64,000 bases of DNA, taken from contig CAJNOP010000003.1 of assembly GCA_905250075.1 (NCBI GenBank), forward strand, positions 4,976,177 through 5,040,176. Reading direction: 5' to 3'. Positions 12,801 to 23,642 of the stretch are shown here, piece by piece. The DNA comes from Rotaria sp. Silwood1. Lineage: Eukaryota > Rotifera > Eurotatoria > Philodinida > Philodinidae. Within the stretch, counting starts at the first letter, position 1, and the number at the start of each line of letters is the position of its first letter. A model generated the notes under the pieces. That model did not search any database. It had not been told where the DNA came from and saw nothing but the letters and a program-made list of their open reading frames with translations. A program made the translations under genes and the position numbers.

Positions 12801-15800
12801 AATCACTGTACATACTTGACATATTCCATCTGGTGTACAATATACTGAATGACCATGACAATTACATGCTGGTGGTCTAGGAACATCTATTAATAGAGAA
12901 AAAAAATTGTTTGTATAAATTTTCTTTTTGTCGTTTGACTACAAAAAAATACAAACCAATAATAACATGAACAATGGCATCAGGAATAGCAAAAGTAAAA
13001 CCTTGATTATTAAGAGCTTCACATGAATAAGCACCAGCATCATTTCGATTGATGTTACGAATTGTAAGTGTACCAATAACAACTGTTGGATCATTTGCAT
13101 CTAAAGCTTGCGCCATTGTACAACGTCCATTATCAGAACCATCACCACATATATGTCCCCAATTGAGACGCCAATTAATATATGGTGCTGGAGAACCACG
13201 AGCAGTACATCGAATAGTTAATGTTTCACCAGGATGGATTTGAATTTGACGTTCTGGTGGCGAAATAATTGTTGGCTTAACTTAAAAACAAAAAAAAAGA
13301 TAAAACAACAATGAGATACATAAAAGAATCATTCAATTTTTATTTTAAATATACCACAACCGACTTCATCCGAACGATCAGGACAATCACTATAACCATC
13401 GCATTGAAATGATCGTGGAATACATACTGGATTTCCATATGAATCATTAACACCATGGCATTGAAATTCACTTGGTTTACAATAACGTTGTCGTGGAAGT
13501 AATTCTATAGAACCAATATGAATACGAACATTTCGAAAATTTTCAAATTTTTTTACATACCGCAATAATGTTGTTGTTCATCACTTCCATCATCACAATC
13601 ACTAAAATGAACCAATTTAGATTTGTGCATTTTTTTTCTTAATCCATATCTTACCGATCACCATCACACATCCAAAACTTCTGAACACATTTTCTTCCAC
13701 GGTTAGGATTTGAGCAGTGAATTTCATTTGGTTGACATACATCAGAACCTAAAAATTTGCAAAAGAAATGTATCGTCTATTAATTTAGTTGTCCGTTGTG
13801 GCTTTTTTTTTTATTGCAAACAAGCAACGCAGCATGCAGCTGCTTCGAGATAAATATAGTTTTTTTTTGTGCATTTAGCAAGAATAATTTGCCTTATAAA
13901 TAGAGCGTAAAGCTTATTTTCTTACCACTGCCATCAGCTGCTAGAGTGTTCACGCAAGAAGATCAGTCACAAAAAAACAAAACTCTGCATGAACAATCAA
14001 ACTTACGTCCGCATGTTTCGTCACTGTTGTCACCACAATCATTTTTACCATCGCAAATATATGAACGAGGAATACATCGACCATTACGACAGTGTGCCTC
14101 ATCATCACGACATTGACCGGCTGGTGGTACTGGTCCAACAGGGTCAACTAAATTTAAAAAACACTAGATTCAAATTTCGTACTATATATATTAGTGTACC
14201 TGGCGCTGGTGCCAGTCCTTAACAAATGTAAAAGAAAAAGAAAAGATTACTTAAAAAATTACTTTTTGTTGACTTTTATATTACCCGCAAATGTCAAAAC
14301 ACTATTAGCATCTATATAATTACTCTCCGGAATAGAACAACGATAATTGCCCAAATATGATCTCGAAATTGGACGAATATGAAGAGTTTTGCCACGTGGA
14401 TAAAGTGGTTGTTCATCAGTAATAAGCTAAAAATATTTTAAAATTTATTTTTCTTTATTTTATTATGACAATCACTTATTAGCGTGTAAAATATATATAT
14501 AAATATATGAGCCTAATTGTGAATCTTGATATACTCACGTCTGACAATTCTGGCTACTCTCATTGAAACGAACAATCAGAGTAAAAATCAAGATTTTTTA
14601 TACAAGAGCATAATTTCCCTGTTAGAAACAAAGCTCGTTTTAAACTTACCGAACTATCAATTAACTATAAAAATAAATAAAAACAAAATAAATTTCAATT
14701 AACTGAAACGAACTGTTCTTTGTTTTTTCTTTTCGTTTTTAAAAATGTAATATGTACATCTGAAACCAAATAAAAAATCAATACATACTCGATTATTGAA
14801 GTACCATTGAATACGTGATTCATCTTCTGGCTCTGCGCCTTCACATTTAATTTCAACATAATCACCTTCACTCATATCTGGTGCAATAATATGTAAAGCT
14901 CTTCTACCACCCGCTATAAAATAAATAAAAATTTAAAAGAAAATTTCCTTATTTAGCTGTACGTGAGGGTTGAACATCTGGGTATTCTGGTTGCGGATGA
15001 TACCCACCATCAACTTCTTGCATAGTAACAATAGCTGCACCACTGTTTCCAGCATTATCTTGTGCCATACATGTATATTTACCAATTTTACTTGGATCAT
15101 CAAGTGTAATACGCGCTTTTGATATAACTTGTGATCCTTTTACTTGTTTATCATTTGGTTGAGCTGGATCTAGTGAAGCGTAACGCTACAAACAATTTTA
15201 AAAATAATTTATTTTAGAGAAAAAGAAAAACAACCGAATTCGATTTATTTTACTCGTTGAGGCTCTTCTTGAATCCAGTAAATATTTATATTTGGATCAC
15301 CAGTATGAACAGTACAAGTTAATTCAACTGTTTGACCGCGTTGAACTTTTACATCTGTTGGGCTTACGATCACACGAATTTCAACGTGTGATGGCTGAGT
15401 AGAGTCTAAAGAACAAAATCAAACAAAAAACATATTTTATTGTCAATCTATACACCAGTCTATTTAACAGTAGAAGAAATAATCTTCATCTACAAATGAC
15501 TTCTTAAGATGAACTTATTCGCTCTATATCAGATTAATTGACTGGTAAACATTACATATTCTAATAGACACATTATTGCTTTCTTTTAGAATTCTATAAA
15601 CGTCCATGATATTATATATGTTTTTCGGAAAGATACAAAACGAATATAATTAATATGTAAACTTGCCTTCATCACCATCCGTTGATATTGTATCTAAAAA
15701 AGAAGATACATTATTTTATCATTTCATCATTCAAATGAATAAAAGAAATGAATAAACAATTAGCAAACATAAATAATAAATATTGTCATGCAATGTAGCA

Positions 15801-18252
15801 ATATAGCCTAATATGATGATTATTAGAAACCAATAGTATTACACGATTACTGATATATGTACCGATTGAAAAGAAGCTAATTGATCAGTAAGCAATGAGC
15901 ACCGTTACGAAATTATAAACGATATGTATTTATTTTTATCAATCTCACTTGTCGGAGTTGGAACGGGTGATACTTCAGGAGTTGAATGTCCTTCTTCCTC
16001 TTTATTCTCATCATAATATTCAACATCATCTGATGTGTCGTCTATATCACTCGCTGCTTTTGGAGTTGTTTTTACTGTTGTTGTTGTTATTTTAACATCC
16101 CCATCTTCAATAGCTTCATCTTCTTCATTGTCATTAACATTTTGAGGAACTGTAGTTGTCTCTGGTGTTTGTTTATTTTCTTCGTTTTCATCATCATATG
16201 CTATTCATGCCCAAACACACACGTTTATAAAATTCATGCAAAATACAAATCACTCCAAAGCACACTATCAGAAAAAAGCTTACCTTCCGTATCTTCTGTA
16301 CCTGAAATATAAAGAAGAATACCGATTAACTATTGCATTATTGCCTGTAGGAAAACACAAAAGCCAACACATGCAATAAAGACAAATAGGAAAGCGAAAA
16401 AAAAGGAATATTATTCTCTTGGTATCGTCGTGCACACACCATTCCATTCCAAATCAGGACAATATAATCGGTACCTGTCACTGTTGTCAATGATGTATCA
16501 GTACTTGTTACACTGTGATCTTCTGTTGATCCTTCAGTACTAGTGCCATCGGTAGAAGATCCATCAGTGGAAGAACCATCAGTAGAAGAACTGTCTGTAC
16601 TAGCGCCATCGGTAGAAGAACCATCAGTCGAAGAGCCATCGGTAGAAGAACCATCAGTCGAAGAGCCATCGGTAGAAGAACCATCAGTCGAAGAGTCATC
16701 GGTAGAAGAACCATCAGTCGAAGAGCCATCAGTAGAAGAACCATCGGTTGTAGCACCATCAGTTGTGGCACCGTCAGTGGTAGCACCATCGGTCGTAGCA
16801 CCATCAGTTGTATCTCCATCGGATGTGGCACCGTCAGTAGTAGCACTATCTGTCGTAGCGTCATCGGTAGTAACAGCTTCAGTTGTAGCACTATCGGTCG
16901 TAGCATCGTCAGCAGTTGTTGATTCATCTTCAGTTGTAGTTATATCAGTAGTATCGGCAGCAGTAGTCGACGCTTCAAGAGTGATATCTGCAGTTGTTGT
17001 TGCTGCTTCTAACGTAGTAGCGCCGATAGTAGTATCGTCTGCGGTTGACCCAACTGTAGTTGTGTCAACTGTTTCGGTGCTACCACCAGCAGTCGTTGTA
17101 ACATCATCAGCAAGAATCGTAGCTGTTGTTCCAGGTGGTAAGACAATTGTAGTACCATCATTAAGTATAACTGTTGCCCTTGCTACTGCACCGGTAGTTG
17201 ATTCTTCAGTACTAACTGTATTTGTGACTTCTATATAGCGTATGCGTGTGTGTGTGAGTATGTATGTTAGTAAATAAGAAGAAGAAAGAAAATTTTAGCA
17301 GTACAAAAAAGCCAGCTTAATTTACAATATTAGAAGAAAAAAAAAGAAAATTAAAAATATATTTTACACGGCTTACCATTATCATTTGCACCTTGATCAG
17401 CTACAAGACAAAGAAGAAAAAAGAAATAATTAATTCATTATACCAAAAATAGATGTAAAAAAAAACCAAAAGTTTTTATCAAACAAAACAAACAAGAATA
17501 AAAAGATTAAAATAAACAAAGAAAGCCATGAAATTTGATATATTCTTTTGTACATCATTATCACAGCTAGTAGTCAAGTTTTTTAATCAAGTATTGATAC
17601 GTGTGAAAGAGAAAGTTACAGTTATATCTGTTGTTATTTGTCAAATAATGATACATTTGCTCTCATTATAGCAATCGGTTTCGTATTTTGACGAATACCA
17701 ATTGTGGTAATGGCTGCGCAGTACATATTCTAACTACAGAGGAATGGTTTGATGGACATTAATAAGTGCTTTTTTTGATAATGATAATTGATTATTATAC
17801 TTACCATCGTTAAACTCATCAGAAGAACTATCATCATCTATAAGATTTTCATCACATTAGGTAGTGTATTTGTTTAATCATTTTTGCAAAATTAATTTCC
17901 TTCCTGATAATACTGGCTTTGGAGTGGGAGAAAGCAGATAGCAAAAAGATATCTTGAAGAAATTGATCATTAAAATAAATCATAGGAAAAGAATAGCAAT
18001 AGATATTCATATGTATGATTTATAGGAAGAGTTAAGATAGTTATTTGTTTTTATTGACATGCACTTACTTTCATCGTCTTGCCGTCTATACCTTAACCTT
18101 GTATCGATTTTGGCAGAGGCGCTCTGATGTATAAAATTTGTAATTTAACTGATTTGTAGAATATGAAAAAAAGATATTCTTACTTGTGAGATTGATATAC
18201 TTGCCATAAAACAAAAAAACAGCAATAAACCTGTGATAATTCTTACGTCCAT
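3075..18252 (-). CDS. Perlecan-like (basement-membrane proteoglycan) protein, about 49 exons
   Basis: A large secreted matrix protein of roughly 2,700 residues, translated here exon by exon with compatible splice phases throughout. The order is signal peptide, acidic and mucin-like Thr/Ser region, two Ig domains, three LDLa modules, an Ig with the perlecan hallmark NWRLNWGHI, laminin-EGF, laminin-IV ([15 protein letters not shown]), laminin-EGF, a PQPE repeat and then at least ten Ig domains. LDLa, that Ig, and laminin-IV flanked by laminin-EGF, in this order, are specific to perlecan/UNC-52. Vertebrate perlecan is longer and ends in laminin-G/EGF (domain V). Here the last exon ends in an Ig domain and a plain stop at 3075, and no SEA domain is seen at the N-terminus. 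Most introns are 50-70 bases, and many sit in phase 1 at domain borders. It probably acts in basement membrane, by family analogy. Identity is sure. The exact exon set, and whether 6853 and below belongs to every transcript, is less sure. Confidence 0.9.
6854..7510 (-). other. 657-base intron whose read-through encodes a basic tail and stop
   Basis: The donor GTAAGA at 7510 is in phase 1. If it is not used, translation continues for a few codons (SKKKKKRRS) and stops at 7482-7484. If it is used, the frame joins exactly to the exon at 6853. The A-rich, Lys-coding tail looks more like intron than protein, so splicing is the likelier reading. A short isoform is possible. The rest of the intron is A-rich with no other signal. 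Confidence 0.6.
7511..10890 (-). other. Proximal Ig array of the perlecan-like protein
   Basis: About six Ig domains across exons from 10890 to 7511. Markers include [74 protein letters not shown] and [13 protein letters not shown]. Two of them lack the second canonical Cys (replaced by Val or Leu), a known variation in Ig-like sets. A His-rich linker ([13 protein letters not shown]) precedes the last one. A 21-base exon at 8930-8950 (DQQDNS) lies in the middle. Confidence 0.85.
8560..8815 (-). pseudogene. Decayed Ig exon inside an intron of the perlecan-like gene
   Basis: On the minus strand inside the 500-base intron 8430-8929 there is a clear Ig-like translation: VQLNIRQ, a stop, [29 protein letters not shown], a second stop, [27 protein letters not shown] and LEFI. 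The frame then shifts, and [14 protein letters not shown] continues in another frame. The two stops are TGA. The shift is explained by two extra bases just where the second Ig cysteine is expected. The flanking exons (8930-8950 and about 8263-8429) join in frame without it. I read it as an exon that lost function and is now intronic. Confidence 0.65.
10893..10991 (-). repeat. PQPE coding microsatellite
   Basis: An imperfect 12-base tandem repeat encoding about seven copies of PQPE followed by PQPQPSDD. It forms a stiff, acidic, proline-rich hinge between the laminin-EGF block and the Ig array. Copy number is likely to vary between alleles. Confidence 0.85.
11047..12887 (-). other. Laminin-EGF and laminin-IV region (domain III-like)
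   Basis: Exons at 12818-12887 and about 12400-12522 encode a laminin-type EGF repeat ([10 protein letters not shown], then [19 protein letters not shown]). The exon at about 12138-12340 encodes a second one. The exon at about 11712-12082 and those that follow encode a laminin-IV domain with [20 protein letters not shown]. Further laminin-EGF repeats follow at 11233-11468 and about 11047-11152, ending [14 protein letters not shown]. Vertebrate perlecan has three laminin-IV domains. Here I find one. Confidence 0.88.
12958..13282 (-). other. Perlecan-type Ig domain after the LDLa modules
   Basis: One exon encodes an Ig domain with [14 protein letters not shown], then [14 protein letters not shown], and closes with [14 protein letters not shown]. 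The NWRLNWGH segment and the CEALN ending are characteristic of the Ig that follows the LDLa modules in perlecan. It is the strongest single piece of evidence for the gene's identity. Confidence 0.92.
13365..14148 (-). other. Three LDL-receptor class A modules
   Basis: The modules are encoded at 14027-14148 ([19 protein letters not shown], then GDNSDETC), at 13560-13749 across two exons ([20 protein letters not shown]) and at 13365-13510 ([20 protein letters not shown]). Each keeps the Cys ladder and the acidic calcium cage ending in SDE. Vertebrate perlecan domain II has four such modules, so one is absent or lost here. A symmetric 15-base exon at 13926-13940 (ADGS) sits between modules 1 and 2. 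Confidence 0.92.
14283..15405 (-). other. First two Ig domains of the perlecan-like protein
   Basis: The exons at about 15250-15405 and 14950-15186 encode the first Ig domain. It has Cys in [10 protein letters not shown], Trp in IYWIQEE and the second Cys in [13 protein letters not shown]. The exons at 14782-14909, 14650-14664 and about 14283-14427 encode the second, with [17 protein letters not shown] and [11 protein letters not shown]. The second domain contains a 15-base micro-exon at 14650-14664 (LIDSS) between two phase-0 introns. Confidence 0.85.
15667..15693 (-). other. 27-base exon ending in a GC splice donor
   Basis: Encodes TISTDGDE. The exon end reads AAG followed by GCAAGT, the best-known non-canonical donor class (GC-AG introns). 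With this junction the reading frame joins exactly to the first Ig exon ([11 protein letters not shown]). No GT donor in the right phase is present at this place. Confidence 0.7.
15949..16200 (-). other. Acidic linker exon of the perlecan-like gene
   Basis: Encodes about 84 residues, strongly acidic, with runs such as [21 protein letters not shown] and [19 protein letters not shown], plus a TTTTVKTTP stretch. Flanked by very small exons (18 and 27 bases) in the same phase. Probably an extended, charged spacer between the mucin-like tract and the first Ig domain. Confidence 0.75.
16475..17230 (-). repeat. Mucin-like Thr/Ser-rich exon with 15-base coding repeat
   Basis: This single 756-base exon encodes about 250 residues, mostly T, S, D, A, G and V. 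Its second half is a tandem array of 5-residue units, first of the type TTDGA and then SSTDG. At DNA level this is a 15-base minisatellite within 16510-16880. Such tracts usually carry dense O-glycans. No Ser-Gly dipeptide of the kind used for glycosaminoglycan attachment is visible in the translated exon. Long open frames on the opposite strand here are produced by the repeat. The exon is symmetric (phase 1 at both ends) and could be skipped without shifting the frame. Confidence 0.85.
18184..18252 (-). other. Signal-peptide exon of the perlecan-like gene
   Basis: Twenty-three codons beginning MDVRII, followed by a hydrophobic core ([14 protein letters not shown]), ending in a GTAAGA donor at phase 0. 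It splices in frame to the exon at 18069-18123 ([18 protein letters not shown]). The hydrophobic core and the small residues after it are typical of a secretory signal. This Met is the first one upstream of the continuous reading frame. Confidence 0.8.
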
Positions 18253-21200
18253 CCCGGAAAAGCTAGGATCTTCAAGTTTAAATAAATATTAAGAGAATGA
18301 TATCTGAAAAATTGAACAAAGAAATATATAAAAACCAAGCTTCTGTTCACAGATACAATGTTTAGTATACTTTATTTGATATACTAGAAAGGGAACCTCT
18401 TTGATTTTCATAACCTGTTATGATACAATTATCTTAACTGTCGAAGTTATTCTTTTGAGACAGAAATACTATTAGACTTCATCATATATGCATATCAAAT
18501 ATAAACAAATTCTCTGAGAAAACGTATCTTTTTTCCATAGATCATAGTACGGTCCTCACGCATATATCATATATATATAATCTATTAACGATTTTGAGAT
18601 AGAATAAGAAAGAAAGGACAAGCTCCAAAATAATAATTTGCAAAATATTTATGTGTAAGAAACAATGCAAGATTTTGAAATTTGTCCCCTGCATCATTGT
18701 TATCTATCAATTATTACTTACTTTAGCTTTTCTCCTGAGGAAAAAAAAATGAGAAATGGATGTGTAAGTTATATACTAATACGAGAAAAACGACTGGTTT
18801 TCTATACCATATACACAAACAAGTAGTCAATACTATGCAAGCCGTGTCTATCTTTTGTCTAGTAAAGAGAAATAATTTTTTTCTTGCCTGTTAACACTAG
18901 CAGCAAATCTGACGGCCAAACAAATAAACAGCTAGTGCTAGAAGCCAAAAAAAAACGAGCTAACCCTCCGACTGTGTTAGTATTTTTTCTCTCTGCGGTA
19001 GTTGTTGTAATGAGTAATAAATAGTAGTGAAAATCCCAATACTGTAGACCGCAACAGTAATATCTTTTCTTTTATTATCTTTTGTCCTTTTCTTTCTTTT
19101 CTTCACCGATAATAAATTATCCAAAATATTATGTCTTTCACAGCAGCTACATCAATTACTAGAAAATGACAAACAATACCATCAGAAGGATGTATTACTT
19201 ATACGATCATCAATACGAAAATATTTATATAGGCATGCATGCATATATCGTTCTTACTAGAAAAAAAATCGGAGTAAGATTTAGGTCATTTAGATATACA
19301 AATGAGACTTGATTGTTTTTTTTTTCTGAAAACATAATTCGTTCAGTATCTTTGTCTATCATCATTATACCAGTAGAAAAAAAGATAAGGAAAGACTTTT
19401 GGTCCAATTAACTCTTAAGAAAAACTTATTACATTACTGTAAGTTAAGGTACACAATATCAACACTTACATCTGTCTTCTTTATTCTTTTTGTCTTTTTT
19501 GTGCTTCTCTCTCTTTAAGGTGATACAAAGTATATATATATATATATATATATATAATAATAACAATAATAATAAAAACAACACTTAATGAATCGCGGGA
19601 CAACGGGCACGACAAGTAAAGAAGAAAAAAAAGACTATACAGCCATATATACAGAAACTTTTAAATAAGTGTAAAAACAGACGACACTATTCCATTATTT
19701 ATCAATCCATGGTAATTGTTACTCAGTGGGTGTTACTAAATAACGAAAACTGTACTCACTTCAATACTAAATTCTTCTTTTCTTTGTTCAGTTATGTTTT
19801 ATAATGTATGATACATAGTTTGTATATGCTTATCGATCATCATCATCATTATCAACTTAATAAGATGCATGATTTAGTAGTCTTCTTATGATGGAATTTA
19901 CCAATCCATTACGATCGACAAGGACATGACGATTGTTCAAAATATCTGCTTCTTTATATGTTACAACAGACACGCGTCACTCTTCTTTTTTTTCTCTCAA
20001 TACTCATTTTTTCTTGACATACAGCCGCAAACCACAGGGACTGCATTAATACAGAAACGAGAGCGTCAACAGCAAATGTTTACTGCATAAAAAAAAAAGA
20101 AAAAGAGAAGGTCGATTTTGCGTTTTTTTCATCATAACCATCATATTCTTTTATTCAAAAGATTGATTCTTATTGACGATCGAGGGATGCCTATCAACCG
20201 AGAAAACAAATTTCTCGATGGGATGCCTATTTTTTCTTTTTTTTTTCGTTTCTCTATCTTCTCTCGTTATGCTTGCTTATATTACGAAAATATCGAGCGA
20301 TAGTAATTGAATGTCTCAACAAGTATTTCTAGCATGCCTATGCATAGTCTATCAAAACATTCTAATTGAGTAAAAAAAAAGAAGAACAGTGCGCAAATAG
20401 TTTTTATCCGCTTATGGCATTGATCATCTCATGTTTATCATTTTTCTATAGATTTCTATCAAAAAGCAAACACTCACATATATGAGACATTTAAAAAAAA
20501 AATTTGATCCGCGCAAAAAAAAACCTCGATGCTCACTATTGAAAAGTAAAACCATTTTCTTTCGAATTTATACGATATTAATGACCTTGATTCTACATAT
20601 TTCGTCGAAAAAATATCTCAACATATACATTACAAAATTATCTTTGCTCTTATATAAAATATTTCAATTCATCTACTTCGGCTCATGATTAGTCATTTAT
20701 CTTATTAATTTTTCTTTTCTTTGTGTGTGCGGCACGAAGAAAAAAATCATATTTTTAAATTGGTTAAACTAATAATTGTTATCATTTGTTCTTGACCTTC
20801 ATTAGAAAGATAAAAAGAAAAAAAAGGTACCCTATGATCTATACATAAACATATAAAACCTTAATGCTACAAAGATAATGTTAAGTTTTTTTATTTTAAA
20901 TATATGATCAATATTCGAATCGTACATGTCGAATTTATGGATATATATTTATGGATGTATACGAAGCTTTTCATCGCAAGATTATAACTGTCTCATAATA
21001 TCCCATTAATCAGTGTCACAGAGACAAAACCCAGTAGGCGATAGATAAGACAAGAGCATGTTGATGCTGCCCATCATCAAACTGTTTTTTTTGTCATAAT
21101 TGCGAATATCACTCACATTTGCATATAGAGAAACCTATTGTCTCATATTACTTAGCATACATACTCGTTTACAACAATCAACAATATAGCCTTGAAACTG

Positions 21201-22008
21201 TATAAATGAACAAATGCAAGCGTATTGTATGTGTATAATCTTTGCAATCCTTTCAATATCTCGAAACAAATCAGCTTACCTTCGATATATTTAACTAAAA
21301 TAAACGAAAAGAACAACATACGTCAGCAACTGTGACCAAAAAAAAAAAGGAGATACCGCAAACGCACATACTAACATGCACACATACACATACACACACG
21401 TTTTATTATGTTTATATCAGCATCATTATCGTTGCTGTGTCGTCAGCTCTCTTCGTTTCTTTTTTTTTGTGGTTGTCTATCTATGTGTATATGATGTGTA
21501 TATAAAGGCTGTTTTTTTCTTTCTTGCTTATATTAGTCTGATAGGTTTTTTCGGGCACACGTAAAATGCGAGCGATGAAAATCTAGTTAATGTATGGGTC
21601 CCTTTTTTTTCAAGCTCCATCTTTTTCCTCATTGGTGATTGCGTTTATTATCATTGTATTTTAAGGTGACTATTAAAAAAGCCTACAATACTGATTTTAT
21701 TGTATTGAGAAAAAGGAGAAAGAAATTGATATGACTTGCTACTAATTATAAATATTTTCAATGAATAAGATATTTATAATAACGAATATGTTTTATAGTG
21801 ATGAGTACTTGTAGAAAATGGGTATATATAATATGTGCATTGAAAATGTATATGACAAAACAATCATTTCTATAGTAGTCTATAGAAGGATTCGAAATAA
21901 ATGACAATATATTTATTTTTAAATGACAACTATAATCAATAAAATAGCATAATTTTATCATTTAAAATGAATAGAGATTCTTATATTGCGTCTGAAAAAA
22001 ATTGTTTA
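18253..22008. other. Intergenic and upstream region of the perlecan-like gene
   Basis: No exon is supported. It holds simple repeats, including a pure (TA)n run at 19531-19556 followed by AAT-type repeats and a short CA-rich stretch near 21376-21400. The first few hundred bases above 18252 should hold the promoter and 5' UTR of the perlecan-like gene, but I recognise no specific site. Confidence 0.5.
19531..19556. repeat. (TA)n microsatellite
   Basis: An uninterrupted run of TA dinucleotides, then AATAAT-type sequence. Confidence 0.9.
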
Positions 22009-22565
22009 TTATTGATGAATATATTCTTCAATGAAAGATTTTCCTTTTTGTTTTTCAATTTGGTCATCATCTTTGGGCCATCTATTAATGGCTAATGGTT
22101 TTCGACGCAGATGTTCTTGATGGTGCTGATGATGCTGCTGCTGCTGCTGCTGTTGATGATGATGATGATGATGATGATGATGCTGGGAACTATGTTGATG
22201 ACGATGATTCATTCGACTAAAAAAAATATTATAATCGAATAAGAACAACCTTAAGACTTCTGATTAGATACCATACTTATAATTATCATGACTATGGTTC
22301 TGTTGTAACCATGACAATTCAAGAGGTCGTTCATTATATGGATTCTTCAGTTTGTCATGTCGTTTCTTTGGTGGTGAAGGCTTTTTTGGTAATTCAGATT
22401 CTGATTCATATTGAGAATCTGAATCATGAATTGTATTAGATACAAATGATTTAGGCTGGTGATCATTCACGTATGTTCTAATATGTTGAAATTTTAAATT
22501 CTATTAATACTGATTTGAGCATCTTACTTGTCTTCTTTCGTTTCTTTGTTACCATTATTACCCAT
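22009..22565 (-). CDS. Small His/Gln-rich protein, three exons, about 160 aa
   Basis: Unrecognised. Exons are 22528-22565, 22277-22477 and 22009-22216, with introns of about 50-60 bases and phases that match (2 and 2). The protein begins MGNNGNKETKEDK, so Gly follows the initiator Met in a context that allows N-myristoylation. A Ser/Asp/Glu stretch follows (DSDSQYESESELPKK), then a basic Pro/Lys segment (KPSPPKKRHDKLK) and a low-complexity run of nine His and seven Gln. A conserved-looking tail, KPLAINRWPKDDDQIEKQKG, ends in FIEEYIHQ. There is no membrane segment or signal peptide. A modified, possibly membrane-tethered cytosolic protein is an inference from the MG start only. The upstream poly-T and clean splice sites support a real gene. 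Confidence 0.65.
22133..22183. repeat. Coding CTG/GAT trinucleotide tract (poly-Gln then poly-His on the minus strand)
   Basis: About six CTG units are followed by about nine GAT/ATG units on the plus strand. On the minus strand they encode the poly-His then poly-Gln run of the small protein. Copy number is probably variable. Confidence 0.85.
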
Positions 22566-23642
22566 CGTTTTTTTTAGTCTCAAGTGGTTGATGTATCTTT
22601 TTAAATTTACTTTTTCTTTCTTCTTTTTTCTTTTTTTTAAATTTACGACTTACATAAGAGAAAATATGAGTTATTTACTAGAAAAAAAAAGGATCGACAC
22701 ATATGCTGATTCTATTAGTTTGAAGTACTTCACTTGAAAATATGAAGCCGATCAACGAACGTGCGCATCAAACTTTTTCGATTTGAAGGTCAGAAAAAAA
22801 ATACATTATGTACACATAAAATATTTTTTGAGTAATGGGTTAAGTTAACAGAAGAAGTGCTCTGCATTATTCATTGAAACCATTCGTCCGCACATTGAAG
22901 GTCCATAAAACTAAATATTTTTATTCATCTAGTATAGTTGAACAATGAAAAGCCGATATGATTATCAGATAAAATAATAATTTAGTTTCATGATTCACTG
23001 GATTGAATAAATATGAATAGTATATGGTTCAACATAATGTGATTGTATACAATAGATAATTAATCTTCTATCGTATCAAAGCAATGTTGACTAAAAAATT
23101 CTTCGTCACTTTGATGTGAATAAAAATTCAAGATTTGCCGTCGGTCATATACTTATATCAAGGAAGAATCTTTGAGCTTCGAATAGTTTCAACATATAAT
23201 ATATCAAAAAAAAAAGCAAACACTTGTTTTTATATGTAAGAAGTAGGCTTATCTAGGTTATATTAACGGAACTTGAAGAAATCTTCAATTTCGTCTAAAT
23301 AGCCTTGATAGAAGATTTACTAACAATGCAGTCAATTGAAAGTCTGAGATCAATAAACTTTTTTTAAAGCCATTAATCAACATTGTGGGGATCCTATCAA
23401 ATCTACAAGCATTAACACATTTTTTTTATATATTAATAAAGAATGCCGATGGTCTCCTACAGTTAATGAGCAAAAAAAAGCAGCGTTTGTCAAACTTCAG
23501 AAGGTCGTCCTACTTATAATAAGTCTGCTATAGGGAATTTTCTTTAGCCAACGGATATAAATCTTTAACTTTCTATGCTTCAAGTTTACATTTACTCTAT
23601 AAATTGCTTTAAAACAAAATTTGTTTTACTTCACTTAATGAC
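22566..23642. other. Intergenic, no gene seen
   Basis: AT-rich. It should contain the promoter of the His/Gln-rich gene at its left end and the 3' end of the GT61-like gene at its right end. No specific element was recognised. Confidence 0.5.

Noticed and set aside
16508-17238. Long open frames on the plus strand (Pro/Ser/Val/Glu repeats) and in a shifted minus-strand frame over the mucin exon
   Set aside because: They are by-products of the 15-base repeat. The true frame is fixed by splice phase on both sides and gives the Thr/Ser-rich tract.
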